DNA of 64,000 nucleotides, from the NCBI GenBank assembly GCA_903924465.1, contig CAIYBN010000092.1, positions 1-64,000 on the forward strand, written 5' to 3'. The translations under genes were made by a program, and so were the position numbers. Below are positions 17,390-25,740 of the stretch, piece after piece (within the stretch, counting starts at the first letter, position 1; each line of letters starts with the position of its first letter). The DNA comes from an uncultured Myxococcales bacterium (GTDB taxonomy: Bacteria; Myxococcota_A; UBA9042). The notes beneath the pieces were generated by a model that was not told the origin of the DNA, made no database searches, and saw only the letters and a program-made list of their open reading frames with translations.

Positions 17390-20300
17390 CTACATCACGC
17401 AGCGGACATAGAAGCCATTGGTGATGCCGCTGAAGCCATAGCCGCCGGAGCTGAAGTTGATGCTCAGACCGTTGGTGGACATCATCGTCGACGACCAGAA
17501 GGTGGCACCGCCGCCGGTGAAGGGGCTGCTGAGCGCGGGAGCCGTGGCCAAGCTGCGGTCGACGAGGGACGCCAATTCGCGGATGGTCGGCAGGCGATAC
17601 GGCGACGTGCAAGCGGTGGTGGCGAGAGTCTCGGTGTACGTCGTGCCGCTATGTGGCGCCAATTCCCAGAACAAGCCCGTCGCGTTGTCCTTGACGTGCG
17701 TAGGCGTGCCACCGACGTTGGTAAATCGTGTCGCGGGCGGGGCTGTCAAAGTGTTGCCGCGCACGCAGCGGGCGTTGATGTAGGTACTCGTCATGACGTT
17801 GTAGCTCGTCAGGCCCTGCGTGAACATGACTTCCCAGGCGCTGTTGGTGACTTGCGCGTTGGTGCGGCCGGCCCAATAGCCGGTGGTGACGGTGCCAGCG
17901 GCGAAGGCGGAGCTGATGTTCGGCCCGGTGGAACTGGTCGTGTAGTCGACGATGCTTTCGAGCTCCGCGACCGAGGGCAGACGCCAGTCAGCCTTGGCGG
18001 CGAGAATCAAGTTGTCGCAATAGGCCTTGGCCTGCGTCCAGGTGAACGTGGAAGCGGACCCCTTGCCGTCTTGCCACATCAGGTTGGTCTTGCCGTCTGA
18101 GACGGTGCCGTCGCCGTTGCTGGACTGGTTGGGCGGCGCCAACGTCGTGACGCCCCACACCGGGTAGTCAAAGATGCAGCTGAACCGGGGCGTGCCGGCG
18201 TCGTCGATGGTCGTGGTGTAGGTGCCCGCGGGGCAGTTGCACGTGCCGGTGACGCAAGTGCCCGCGCCGCCGCAGCTGAGGCCTTCGTTCATCGCGGTGT
18301 GCTTGCAGGCCCAGGTCGTCTTGTCGAACGTGTCCAAGGTACACGGATTGGCATCGTCGCAGCTCGAGACGCAGCGGTATTTGTACGACGCGGTGTTGAC
18401 CGCCATGTTCGTCGTGCCGTCGGTAAAGTTGATGTACCAGTTGTTGGCCGGCGTGCTCGCAGAAATGGAACTCGTCCAATGCCCGCCGTTGCTGGCGTAG
18501 GAGTTGATCATCGGCGAGGGAACGAAGACGGTCGGCGCGTTCGAGCGATCGACGATGGACTCCAATTCACGCAGCGTCGGCAACCGCCAACCGGTGCCGT
18601 AGCTGCCACAAAGCGCGCCGGCGGAGTTGACTGTCGTGCTGACCGTGGTCGCGTCCTCCTGGTGCCACAACAGGTTCGTCGCGTTGTCGAAGACCGTCAG
18701 GCTATCGCTCGAGGTGGTGTACCGCGTGGCGACGGGCGCGTTGGGCGTCTGGCCGCGGACGCAGCGTGCGCCGAATGAATTGGTGCCGCCGACGTATTCC
18801 GTGATGCCTGTGCTGGTGAAGATGTCGAAGCCGTTGCCGCTGCCCACCGCAGGTTGTGCCCAGAAGCGGTTGCCCGAGCCGGCAAAGACGCTGTTCAAGC
18901 TCGAACTGGTCTGCAAGTAGTCGTCGATCGACTGCAATTCGGCGACGGTTGGCAAGCGCCAGTCGTTCTTGTTGCCATAGGAAAGCGTGTCGCAACTGGA
19001 CATCGCCGCGGATTGAGTCTGCGACGACATGTAGCCGTACATCCAGGTCAGACCAGTGCCCGCGTCCGTGACGGTGCTATCGCCGTTGTTGGTGAATCCT
19101 GCGGGGCTCATGGGGCGGATGCCCCAAATCGGGTAGTCGAACGCGCAAACGAGCTGTTTGACGCCGGCGTCATCATACGGCGTCGGGACCGTGCCCGTCA
19201 GACAGCCATAGCAGACACCCGTCTTGCAGAAATTGGCGCTGCCACACTGCAATCCATCGCCGACGTTGCTGTGGGTGCACGCGCCGTTGGTGCAGGAGTC
19301 GTTCGTGCACGGGTTGCCGTCGTCGCAATGCGCGGTGTGGACGCATGCGCCCGTGACGGATTGGCAGCTGTCGTCGGTGCACGGGTCGACGTCGTCGCAG
19401 GGGTTGTATGAGCCATGGCAAGTGCCACCCGCGCACGTGTCGTTCAGCGTGCACGCATTGCCATCCGAGCAAACATTGACGCAATACCCGTTGGTGCACG
19501 TTCCGGTCGGGCCGCATAGGCCGCTGTAGGCGGTGCAGGCGAGCGCACCCGGGATGCCCGTTCCGCTGCACGTGTAGCTGGAGCAGTTGTCGTAGATCGT
19601 GCACGCGTTGCCGTCGTCGCAGGGCACGTAGCAAGTGTTGTTCAGGCACGAGGAGCCGGAGATCGGGCAGTCGCTGCTGCCGTTGCAGGCGATGCCCGCG
19701 CCCAAGACGTAGGAGCAGCCCGTCGCCTTGGCGCAGCTGTCGACCGTGCACGGGTTGGCGTCATCGCAGGTGAACGGCGCTCCCGAGCACCCGCCACTGC
19801 TGTCGCAGGAGTCCGGGCTGGTGCAAGCGTCGCCGTCGTCGCACCAGTCTCCCTTGTTGGCGAACGAATGGCTGCACTTGGCCACGCCGCCCTGGTCCAC
19901 GCAGGAATCGACGGTGCAGTAGTTGCTGTCGTCGCACACGGACGCGCCGGAGCACGTGCCCATTTCCGTGCACGCGTCGTTGGTGGTGCAGGCTGACCCG
20001 TCGTCGCACTTCAAGGCCCACTGGCCGTAGTGTGTGCAGCCGCCCCAACCGCCTGACGCGATGAGCCAGCACTGATCCTGGGTGCACACGTTGCCGTCGT
20101 CGCACGTCACGGCGGCGGCGGAGGTCGTGCAGACCGTACCGCTGCAGGTGCCAGACTGCGACCAAGCGATGCTGTTGACCGTGCTGCAGATGTTGCACGC
20201 CGTGCCCACCGCGGTCTGGGCGTGCTGGCAGGAGGGCCCCGTCGCGTCGCACGTGTCGTCGGTGCACGAGTTCTTGTCGTCGCAGCCGTTCTGCCAGCCC

Positions 20301-23300
20301 GAGTAGCACTGGGACTTGGTCGTGTCGAGCGTGCCGTTGGGGGCGTACACCTGGCCGCAGTAATCGCCGCCGGTGCATGGATTGCCGTCGTCGCAGGGCA
20401 GGTTGTAGTTGGCGGTCACGTCGTGGAGGCAGGAAGCGTCCGCCTTGTTGCAGCTGTCCGCGGTGCACGGGTTGCCGTCGTCGCAATTGACCGCGACCGT
20501 GTGCACGCAGCCGACGCCGGAATTGCAGCTGTCCGTGGTGCAAGCGTCGGCGTCGTTGCAGGAAATGGCCGTGCCCGAGCACTTCGACGCCGCGCAGACG
20601 TCGCCGCCGGTGCACGCGTCGCCGTCGTCGCAGCTGAGCGCGTTGGCGGTGTGCACGCAGGTGCCGTCGCCCGTGTTGCATGAGTCATTTGTGCACGGGT
20701 TGCCGTCGTTGCAGCCCTTTGCAGCGCCAGGCTGGCACGTCTTGTTGGCGCAAGCGTCGCCGATGGTGCACGGGTTCTTGTCGTTGCAACCGACCGTATT
20801 GGCGACGTTGGAACAGCCCTGAGCGGCCGTGCACAAGTCGTCCGTGCAGACGTTGCTGTCGTCGCAACTGATGGTCGTGCCGACGCAGTTGCCGCCGTTG
20901 CAGGTGTCGTTGATCGTGCACAAGCTGCTGTCGTCGCAGACCGCGCTGTTGTTGGTGAACATGCAATTGCCGTTCGATGGATTGCACGTGTCGGTCGTGC
21001 AGACGTTGGTGTCGGCGCAGACCTTGGGCGTGCCAGACGTGCACTGGGTGTTGCTGCAGAAGTCATTGAGCGTGCAGGGGTTGTTGTCGTCGCACGTGTT
21101 GGTGTTGGCCGTGTGCGTGCAACCGTTCACCGTGTCGCACGCGTCGTTGGTGCACGGATTGATGTCGTTGCAGGGCAAGGAACCAGCGGCGGTACACGTC
21201 CCGGCTTTGCATGCGTCGTTGGGCGTGCAGACGGAGTTGTCAGCATTGCACGTTTGGTTCTCGTTCTGGGCGATCAAACTGCACGCGCCACTGACGCTGT
21301 TGCACGTGTTCTTGGCGCACAACGTGTCGTTGACGGTGCTGCACGTGACGATGGTCGACGGCTGAACCTTGCAGTTGTAGGGGACGGCGGTCAGGTCGCA
21401 GTACAGCGTGCCGTTGCACAGGTTGCCGTCCTCCTGGCTGGCGCAATCGGAGTTCTTGGTGCAGGTGCACGTGTTCGAGCCGGAGACACAGCTGCCGTTC
21501 GAGCACGTGTCGTTCGTTGTGCAGTTATTGCCGTCGTCGCAACTGCCGTTGACCGGAGCGTGCGTGCAGCCGATCGACGGGCTGCACTGGTCCGTTGTGC
21601 AGACGTTGCTGTCGTTGCAGTAGGTCGTCGCCGTGACCTGGCTGCCCAAGCAGACTCCGCCGCCACACGTGTCGTTGATGGTGCAGGCATCGGTGTCGTC
21701 ACAGGCGATGGTGTTGGGCGCGTTGACGCAACCCGTGGCCGGATTGCAGCTGTCGCTGGTGCAGACGATGCCGTCGTTGCAGTTCTTCGCGGACCCGGCG
21801 CATAGGCCGTTGCCGTCGCAGGTGTCGCTGGTGCTGCACGCGTTGCCGTCATTGCACGGCGCGGCGATCTGGATCGCGTAGCTGCAATTGCCCGTGCTGG
21901 CACTGCAGAAATCGATCGTGCACGTGTTGCCATCGTCGCAAGTCGTCTTGGTCCCGGGCACGCAGACGCCGCCACCGCAGACATCGCCGACCGTGCAGGC
22001 GTTGCCGTCGCTGCAGGCGTTGGCGTTGTTGGCATGTTGGCAGCCGGCAGATTTGTCGCAGCTGTCCGAGGTGCACGGCTGGCCGTCGTTGCAGTCTACC
22101 GCCGCACCGGGGGTGCAGACGCCGCTCTTGCAGCTGTCCTTGTCCGTGCAGACGGAGCCGTCCGCATCACAGGAAGCGCCTTCGCCTTGAGCCACGTAGC
22201 CGCACAAACCGTTGGTCAAATTGCAGGTGCTCTTGGCGCACGTGGTGTCATTCGTTGCGTCGCACACCACGATCGTCTTGGGCGAAACCACGCATTTGTA
22301 CGGCGCCGTCGCCAAATCGCAGACCAACGTGCCGTTGCAAGGGTTGCCGTCTTCCTTGCTGGCGCAGTCCGCATCCTTCTTGCACTCGCACGCGCTCACG
22401 CCCGACGCGCACTTGCCGCCTGCGCACGCGTCGCCCACGGTGCAGGGCAAGCCGTCGTCGCATGGCACGGTGTTGTTGCTGTGCGCACAGCCAGTCGTCG
22501 GCTCGCAGCTGTCATCGGTGCAGACGTTGCTGTCGTTGCAAAACGCGGTCGCCGCGATGGCCAAACCTACGCAACTGCCGCCTTGGCACGTGTCGCCGGG
22601 TGTGCATTTGTCGCCGTCGTCACAGGCGACGTAGTTGTTGACGTGGACGCACCCGGAGGCGCTGTCGCATGCGTCGTCGGTGCATGGATTGCTGTCATTG
22701 CACGCGTCCTTGGCGCCCGGAACACAGGCGCCGGAGCCACACGCGTCGCCGACCGTGCAGATGTCACCGTCCTCACAGGTGATGGTGTTGGGCAAGAACA
22801 CGCAGCCGCTGGTTGGATCGCAACTGTCATCGGTGCACGCATTTTCGTCGTTGCAAATGGTGACATCGAGTGCGGCGCACACGGTTTCGGTGCAGGCGTC
22901 GCCCAAGGTGCAGGCGTTGCCGTCGGAGCAGGTCGCGTCCGTGGCGAGGTGGACGCACGCATTGTTGATGTCGCACGTGTCGGCCGTGCAGACATTGCCG
23001 TCATCGCAGCCCGCGCCGGCGACGAAGTAGCAACCGGTTGTCGGGTTGCACTTGTCCGCCGTGCAGGCGTCGCCGTCCGTGCAACTGAGATTCGAGGCGC
23101 CCGTGCACTTGCCCAGCACGCACGCGTCGCCGAGCGTGCAGACATTGGCGTCATCGCAGGGGCCGGCTTTGTCGACCTGCGTGCACACGCCTTGGACGCA
23201 GCCAGCTGCATGGCAGGGGCCCAATTGCGCGGCCGTCCATTTGCCCGCACACGTGGTCGAGGTCACACATTCCGGAGGCGGAACGTCCGGGCCCGTGTCC

Positions 23301-23704
23301 GTGTCCGCCGCGTCGTTGGCGTCGGACGTGTCGAGGCTGTCCGGTTCCAGCGTGTCGACCGTGTCCTGCGCATCGACCGCGTCGAGTGAGTCCGAGCCAT
23401 CGGCCACATCTTGCGCGTCCGGCGTGATCGCGTCCGTGGCAGCATCCACGGCATCCACGGCATCCAACGCGTCCTGTGCGTCAGATGCCAACGTGTCGTT
23501 GCCCAACACGTCAGAACCACTGACAACGTCGTCCGTTCCCGCCGTCTCGGCCGCCGCCAGCGCGTCTTCGCGCTCACTTTGCGTCGCATACTTGAACGTG
23601 TCCTGCGCCGGTAGTCCGACGCAGCCCGCCAGCAGCAACAGGCTGAACCCTGCCACACCGCGCAGTGAATTCGCCCGCATCGTCCATGGCGTATCGTGGC
23701 CCAT
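17390..23704 (-). CDS. Giant Cys-rich repeat lipoprotein with four C-terminal DUF1566 modules
   Basis: A 2104-residue surface protein. After a short start (ATG at 23704 with AGAGGGA upstream; ATG at 23680 also possible), GFSLLLLAGC gives a lipobox. Residues ~40-145 are Asp/Ala/Val-rich and low complexity. Residues ~150-1490 are dozens of units of the form CDDGNxCTxxDxC-GxC-G and CDDxNxCTxDxC-xxxGCxH, resembling the Dictyostelium CTDC repeat and rich in possible disulphides. From ~1500 four DUF1566 modules follow, marked by WRLPTVAELQSI, WRLPTLRELESI, WRLPSVAELESI and YRLPTIRELASL, each ending in a RCV-type strand. It sits 10 bases behind the TPR-like gene in one transcript. Probably a long cell-surface stalk with adhesive tips; the ligand is unknown. 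Confidence 0.85.
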   Translation of the reverse strand: MGHDTPWTMRANSLRGVAGFSLLLLAGCVGLPAQDTFKYATQSEREDALAAAETAGTDDVVSGSDVLGNDTLASDAQDALDAVDAVDAATDAITPDAQDVADGSDSLDAVDAQDTVDTLEPDSLDTSDANDAADTDTGPDVPPPECVTSTTCAGKWTAAQLGPCHAAGCVQGVCTQVDKAGPCDDANVCTLGDACVLGKCTGASNLSCTDGDACTADKCNPTTGCYFVAGAGCDDGNVCTADTCDINNACVHLATDATCSDGNACTLGDACTETVCAALDVTICNDENACTDDSCDPTSGCVFLPNTITCEDGDICTVGDACGSGACVPGAKDACNDSNPCTDDACDSASGCVHVNNYVACDDGDKCTPGDTCQGGSCVGLAIAATAFCNDSNVCTDDSCEPTTGCAHSNNTVPCDDGLPCTVGDACAGGKCASGVSACECKKDADCASKEDGNPCNGTLVCDLATAPYKCVVSPKTIVVCDATNDTTCAKSTCNLTNGLCGYVAQGEGASCDADGSVCTDKDSCKSGVCTPGAAVDCNDGQPCTSDSCDKSAGCQHANNANACSDGNACTVGDVCGGGVCVPGTKTTCDDGNTCTIDFCSASTGNCSYAIQIAAPCNDGNACSTSDTCDGNGLCAGSAKNCNDGIVCTSDSCNPATGCVNAPNTIACDDTDACTINDTCGGGVCLGSQVTATTYCNDSNVCTTDQCSPSIGCTHAPVNGSCDDGNNCTTNDTCSNGSCVSGSNTCTCTKNSDCASQEDGNLCNGTLYCDLTAVPYNCKVQPSTIVTCSTVNDTLCAKNTCNSVSGACSLIAQNENQTCNADNSVCTPNDACKAGTCTAAGSLPCNDINPCTNDACDTVNGCTHTANTNTCDDNNPCTLNDFCSNTQCTSGTPKVCADTNVCTTDTCNPSNGNCMFTNNSAVCDDSSLCTINDTCNGGNCVGTTISCDDSNVCTDDLCTAAQGCSNVANTVGCNDKNPCTIGDACANKTCQPGAAKGCNDGNPCTNDSCNTGDGTCVHTANALSCDDGDACTGGDVCAASKCSGTAISCNDADACTTDSCNSGVGCVHTVAVNCDDGNPCTADSCNKADASCLHDVTANYNLPCDDGNPCTGGDYCGQVYAPNGTLDTTKSQCYSGWQNGCDDKNSCTDDTCDATGPSCQHAQTAVGTACNICSTVNSIAWSQSGTCSGTVCTTSAAAVTCDDGNVCTQDQCWLIASGGWGGCTHYGQWALKCDDGSACTTNDACTEMGTCSGASVCDDSNYCTVDSCVDQGGVAKCSHSFANKGDWCDDGDACTSPDSCDSSGGCSGAPFTCDDANPCTVDSCAKATGCSYVLGAGIACNGSSDCPISGSSCLNNTCYVPCDDGNACTIYDNCSSYTCSGTGIPGALACTAYSGLCGPTGTCTNGYCVNVCSDGNACTLNDTCAGGTCHGSYNPCDDVDPCTDDSCQSVTGACVHTAHCDDGNPCTNDSCTNGACTHSNVGDGLQCGSANFCKTGVCYGCLTGTVPTPYDDAGVKQLVCAFDYPIWGIRPMSPAGFTNNGDSTVTDAGTGLTWMYGYMSSQTQSAAMSSCDTLSYGNKNDWRLPTVAELQSIDDYLQTSSSLNSVFAGSGNRFWAQPAVGSGNGFDIFTSTGITEYVGGTNSFGARCVRGQTPNAPVATRYTTSSDSLTVFDNATNLLWHQEDATTVSTTVNSAGALCGSYGTGWRLPTLRELESIVDRSNAPTVFVPSPMINSYASNGGHWTSSISASTPANNWYINFTDGTTNMAVNTASYKYRCVSSCDDANPCTLDTFDKTTWACKHTAMNEGLSCGGAGTCVTGTCNCPAGTYTTTIDDAGTPRFSCIFDYPVWGVTTLAPPNQSSNGDGTVSDGKTNLMWQDGKGSASTFTWTQAKAYCDNLILAAKADWRLPSVAELESIVDYTTSSTGPNISSAFAAGTVTTGYWAGRTNAQVTNSAWEVMFTQGLTSYNVMTSTYINARCVRGNTLTAPPATRFTNVGGTPTHVKDNATGLFWELAPHSGTTYTETLATTACTSPYRLPTIRELASLVDRSLATAPALSSPFTGGGATFWSSTMMSTNGLSINFSSGGYGFSGITNGFYVRCVM
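19225..23270 (-). repeat. Tandem Cys-rich coding repeats of the giant lipoprotein
   Basis: The DNA repeats short blocks such as GTTGCCGTCGTCGCA and GTGCACGGG (plus-strand view) at irregular intervals of roughly 40-75 bp. They encode alternating CDDGNxCTxxDxC and CDDxNPCTxDxC units. Units vary enough that they are not exact copies, but recombination between them could change protein length. Confidence 0.8.
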
Positions 23705-23714
23705 GCTGTCCCTC

Positions 23715-24875
23715 TCAGAATCGAACGGCCAAGCCCACGCCGGTGAGCCCGGGTCCGGGTACGACCGTCACAGTCTTGGGCGGCGTTGTCAGCAGCCACC
23801 ACGTCCCGACGCCAGCCGCAGCCACACCGACGCCGGTCAGCGCCCAGCCCACGCCAACACGTGTGTTGATCGACGATTGCAAAGATTGCATTTCGGCGTA
23901 GGACAGCCCGGTGATTTTGCCGTTCGCGTCCGTTTGCTGCTTGGCGGTGTTGTACGTCGAAATGTCCGGTGTCGTGGCGGCGTAGAGCGCCAAGCCGACG
24001 ACGGCCAACACCGTGCCACCACCGACCAGGGCCCAACCGGCCCAGCGCGGCTTGCCAGAATCTGCTGATTTGTCGACGATAGTGAGGTTGTTGCTGACCG
24101 TCGGGTCGGTCTTGCGGGCCATCTCGCCGGCAACGACTTTGGGCGCCGGCAGCGGGTCCGTCTGCGTCACCACTTTGGGCTCGGGCTTTGGATCCGGCCT
24201 GGGCAGTGGCTTGGGCTCGGCGTCCTCCTTGGCTTTGCGCGTGATCGAATCCAATCGCGCTTGAGCCTGGTTGCGGTCCGGTGCACCCGCCGGCGCTTGG
24301 GACAAATACTGACGCAGGAGCCGCTCCGCCGAAACGGGATCATGTCCGGCTTGCTCCGCCACAGCCGCTTTGAACAGCAGGTCAAACTGATTGGGCGCCA
24401 GCTTGAACGCGTCCAGGTATAAGCCGGCCGCCACTTTCGGATCGTCGTGCTGGGTGCGCTCGGCCTCGGCGACGCGCGACTGCACTTTGGCGCGCTCCAA
24501 CTCAGCCAGATACTCCTTGGCGCGCTTTTGCCGCTCCGGATCAGCGCCCTCGGTCGCCAGAAACTGGCTGTACAGTTCCACCGCCTTGTCGTTCAGCGCG
24601 CCCAAATGTGCCGAACGTGCCGCGCCGAAGAGAAAATCCGGTTTGGCATCCGTGCGCCAAGCCGCCAGATAGAATTCCGACGCACGGGCAAAATCGCCGG
24701 TCTCAAAGGACTTGCTGGCCTGTTGCGCCAACGTCACGGCCATGCGGGCCTTGTCAGCAGCCAAGGCCGCAGGCGAGAGCGCGAGGAGCACTATCAGAAT
24801 CGTCAGCGCGCGGCGAAAGAAGCCCGAGAGCGGGATCAAACGGGTCGGCGTCTGTGGTGCCGTCTTGGTGTTCAC
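23715..24875 (-). CDS. Exported TPR-like protein with C-terminal membrane hairpin
   Basis: A 386-residue protein from the GTG at 24875. The promoter at 24969-24941 puts the transcript start near 24934, so the GTG at 24935 is excluded and the ATG at 24929 would have almost no leader. A signal peptide (ALTILIVLLALSPAALA) is followed by helical repeats (~35-200) of the TPR kind: ASKSFETGDFARASEFYLAA, DKAVELYSQFLATEG and AERLLRQYL. A Pro/Lys-rich linker (PKPLPRPDPKPEPK) comes next, then two Gly/Ala-rich hydrophobic segments near 280-300 and 345-370. The layout is common in myxobacterial envelope proteins and suggests a scaffold. It is co-transcribed with the giant lipoprotein 10 bases downstream and may help assemble or export it. 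Confidence 0.7.
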   Translation of the reverse strand: MNTKTAPQTPTRLIPLSGFFRRALTILIVLLALSPAALAADKARMAVTLAQQASKSFETGDFARASEFYLAAWRTDAKPDFLFGAARSAHLGALNDKAVELYSQFLATEGADPERQKRAKEYLAELERAKVQSRVAEAERTQHDDPKVAAGLYLDAFKLAPNQFDLLFKAAVAEQAGHDPVSAERLLRQYLSQAPAGAPDRNQAQARLDSITRKAKEDAEPKPLPRPDPKPEPKVVTQTDPLPAPKVVAGEMARKTDPTVSNNLTIVDKSADSGKPRWAGWALVGGGTVLAVVGLALYAATTPDISTYNTAKQQTDANGKITGLSYAEMQSLQSSINTRVGVGWALTGVGVAAAGVGTWWLLTTPPKTVTVVPGPGLTGVGLAVRF

Positions 24876-24940
24876 GAGCCCACCCCAACCTGCGAAATGG
24901 CGCACCGATTCCAAACGAACAGCGCGCATAACCACGTCGC

Positions 24941-24969
24941 ATAGTTGCGGTTACGAGGCGCGCCGTCAA
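24941..24969 (-). promoter_or_regulatory. Sigma70-like promoter of the TPR / giant lipoprotein operon
   Basis: On the minus strand: TTGACG (24969-24964), 17 bp, AACTAT (24946-24941). The -35 box is perfect. This position decides the start of the TPR-like gene in favour of GTG 24875. Confidence 0.55.
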
Positions 24970-25011
24970 GCGTTCACAATTTCGCACGAAACGATGGGGC
25001 GTTTGGCTGGG

Positions 25012-25620
25012 CTATTGCGGCAACAATTTTTCAATCTGCGCCGTCAATTGCGGATCCAGCGGCTTGACCAGCGGCTCAAACCGGGCGACGACGTGGCCGT
25101 TCGAATCGACCAAAAACTTTGTGAAATTCCATTTGATTTCGCCGCGAAGCGTCGGATCAATTTCTTCGGTCAGCGTCCGGTATAGCGGGCTTTTGTCGCC
25201 CAGCGCGCGGACTTTTTCGAACAGCGGGAAACTGACCGCGTACTTGCTGGAACAAAAGGTCTTGATCTCGTCTGCGGTGCCGGGCTCCTGACCGCCAAAA
25301 TCGTTGCACGGAAAGCCGAGTACGGTGAAGCCGCGACCAGCGTATTTCTGTTGCAGCTGTTCGAGTTGCTCATACTGCGGCGTCAATCCGCAGGCGCTGG
25401 CGGTGTTGACGATGAGCAATGTCTTGCCGCGGTAGCTGGAGAGTGAGACGGTCTCGCCGTCGATCGTTTTGACAGTGTGGTCGATCACTTTGTCTCCGGC
25501 TGACGGGGTTGAAGGCGTGCCACTGGCTGTGGCCGATGGGGCGGGCGCAATCTTGACATCGGACCACGAACACGCGGTCGCACAGGTCAGGATGGCAAAC
25601 GGCAGAATGGACATACGCAT
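25012..25620 (-). CDS. Lipoprotein glutathione peroxidase-family peroxidase
   Basis: A 202-residue peroxidase. The N-terminus MRMSILPFAILTCATAC has a lipobox with Cys17, followed by an Ala/Pro/Ser/Thr linker to ~40, so it acts outside the cytoplasm. The GPx motifs are all present: NTASACGLTPQY with peroxidatic Cys77 (Cys, not selenocysteine), LGFPCNDFGGQEPG with Gln111, and KWNFTKFLVD with Trp164 and Asn165, completing the Cys-Gln-Trp-Asn tetrad. Cys105 in FPCN may be the resolving cysteine. Most bacterial Cys-GPx enzymes use thioredoxin rather than glutathione. It reduces hydroperoxides, probably lipid peroxides at the membrane. The upstream in-frame starts (to 25665) would mask the signal, so 25620 was chosen. 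Confidence 0.88.
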   Translation of the reverse strand: MRMSILPFAILTCATACSWSDVKIAPAPSATASGTPSTPSAGDKVIDHTVKTIDGETVSLSSYRGKTLLIVNTASACGLTPQYEQLEQLQQKYAGRGFTVLGFPCNDFGGQEPGTADEIKTFCSSKYAVSFPLFEKVRALGDKSPLYRTLTEEIDPTLRGEIKWNFTKFLVDSNGHVVARFEPLVKPLDPQLTAQIEKLLPQ

Positions 25621-25740
25621 GGCAGCCTGCTGCCGCACGGGGCGGGCGCCACGATCCTGTCGCACACCGTTCCGGTACGCCAGCTTGATGCGCCAAGAGC
25701 GCGCGAATTCACGAAAAACCGTGGCAAGTGCCCGGTCTGG

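Noticed and set aside
19225..23270. Regularly repeated blocks as a CRISPR array
   Set aside because: The blocks are in frame, vary in length and sequence, and encode Cys-rich protein units. No spacers of uniform length and no cas genes are present.
22034..23389. A 451-codon plus-strand frame opposite the giant lipoprotein, and several shorter ones at 20222-22190
   Set aside because: They arise because the repetitive GC-rich coding strand lacks stops in the antisense frames. They are low complexity (Val/Ala/Arg) with no motifs or ribosome sites.
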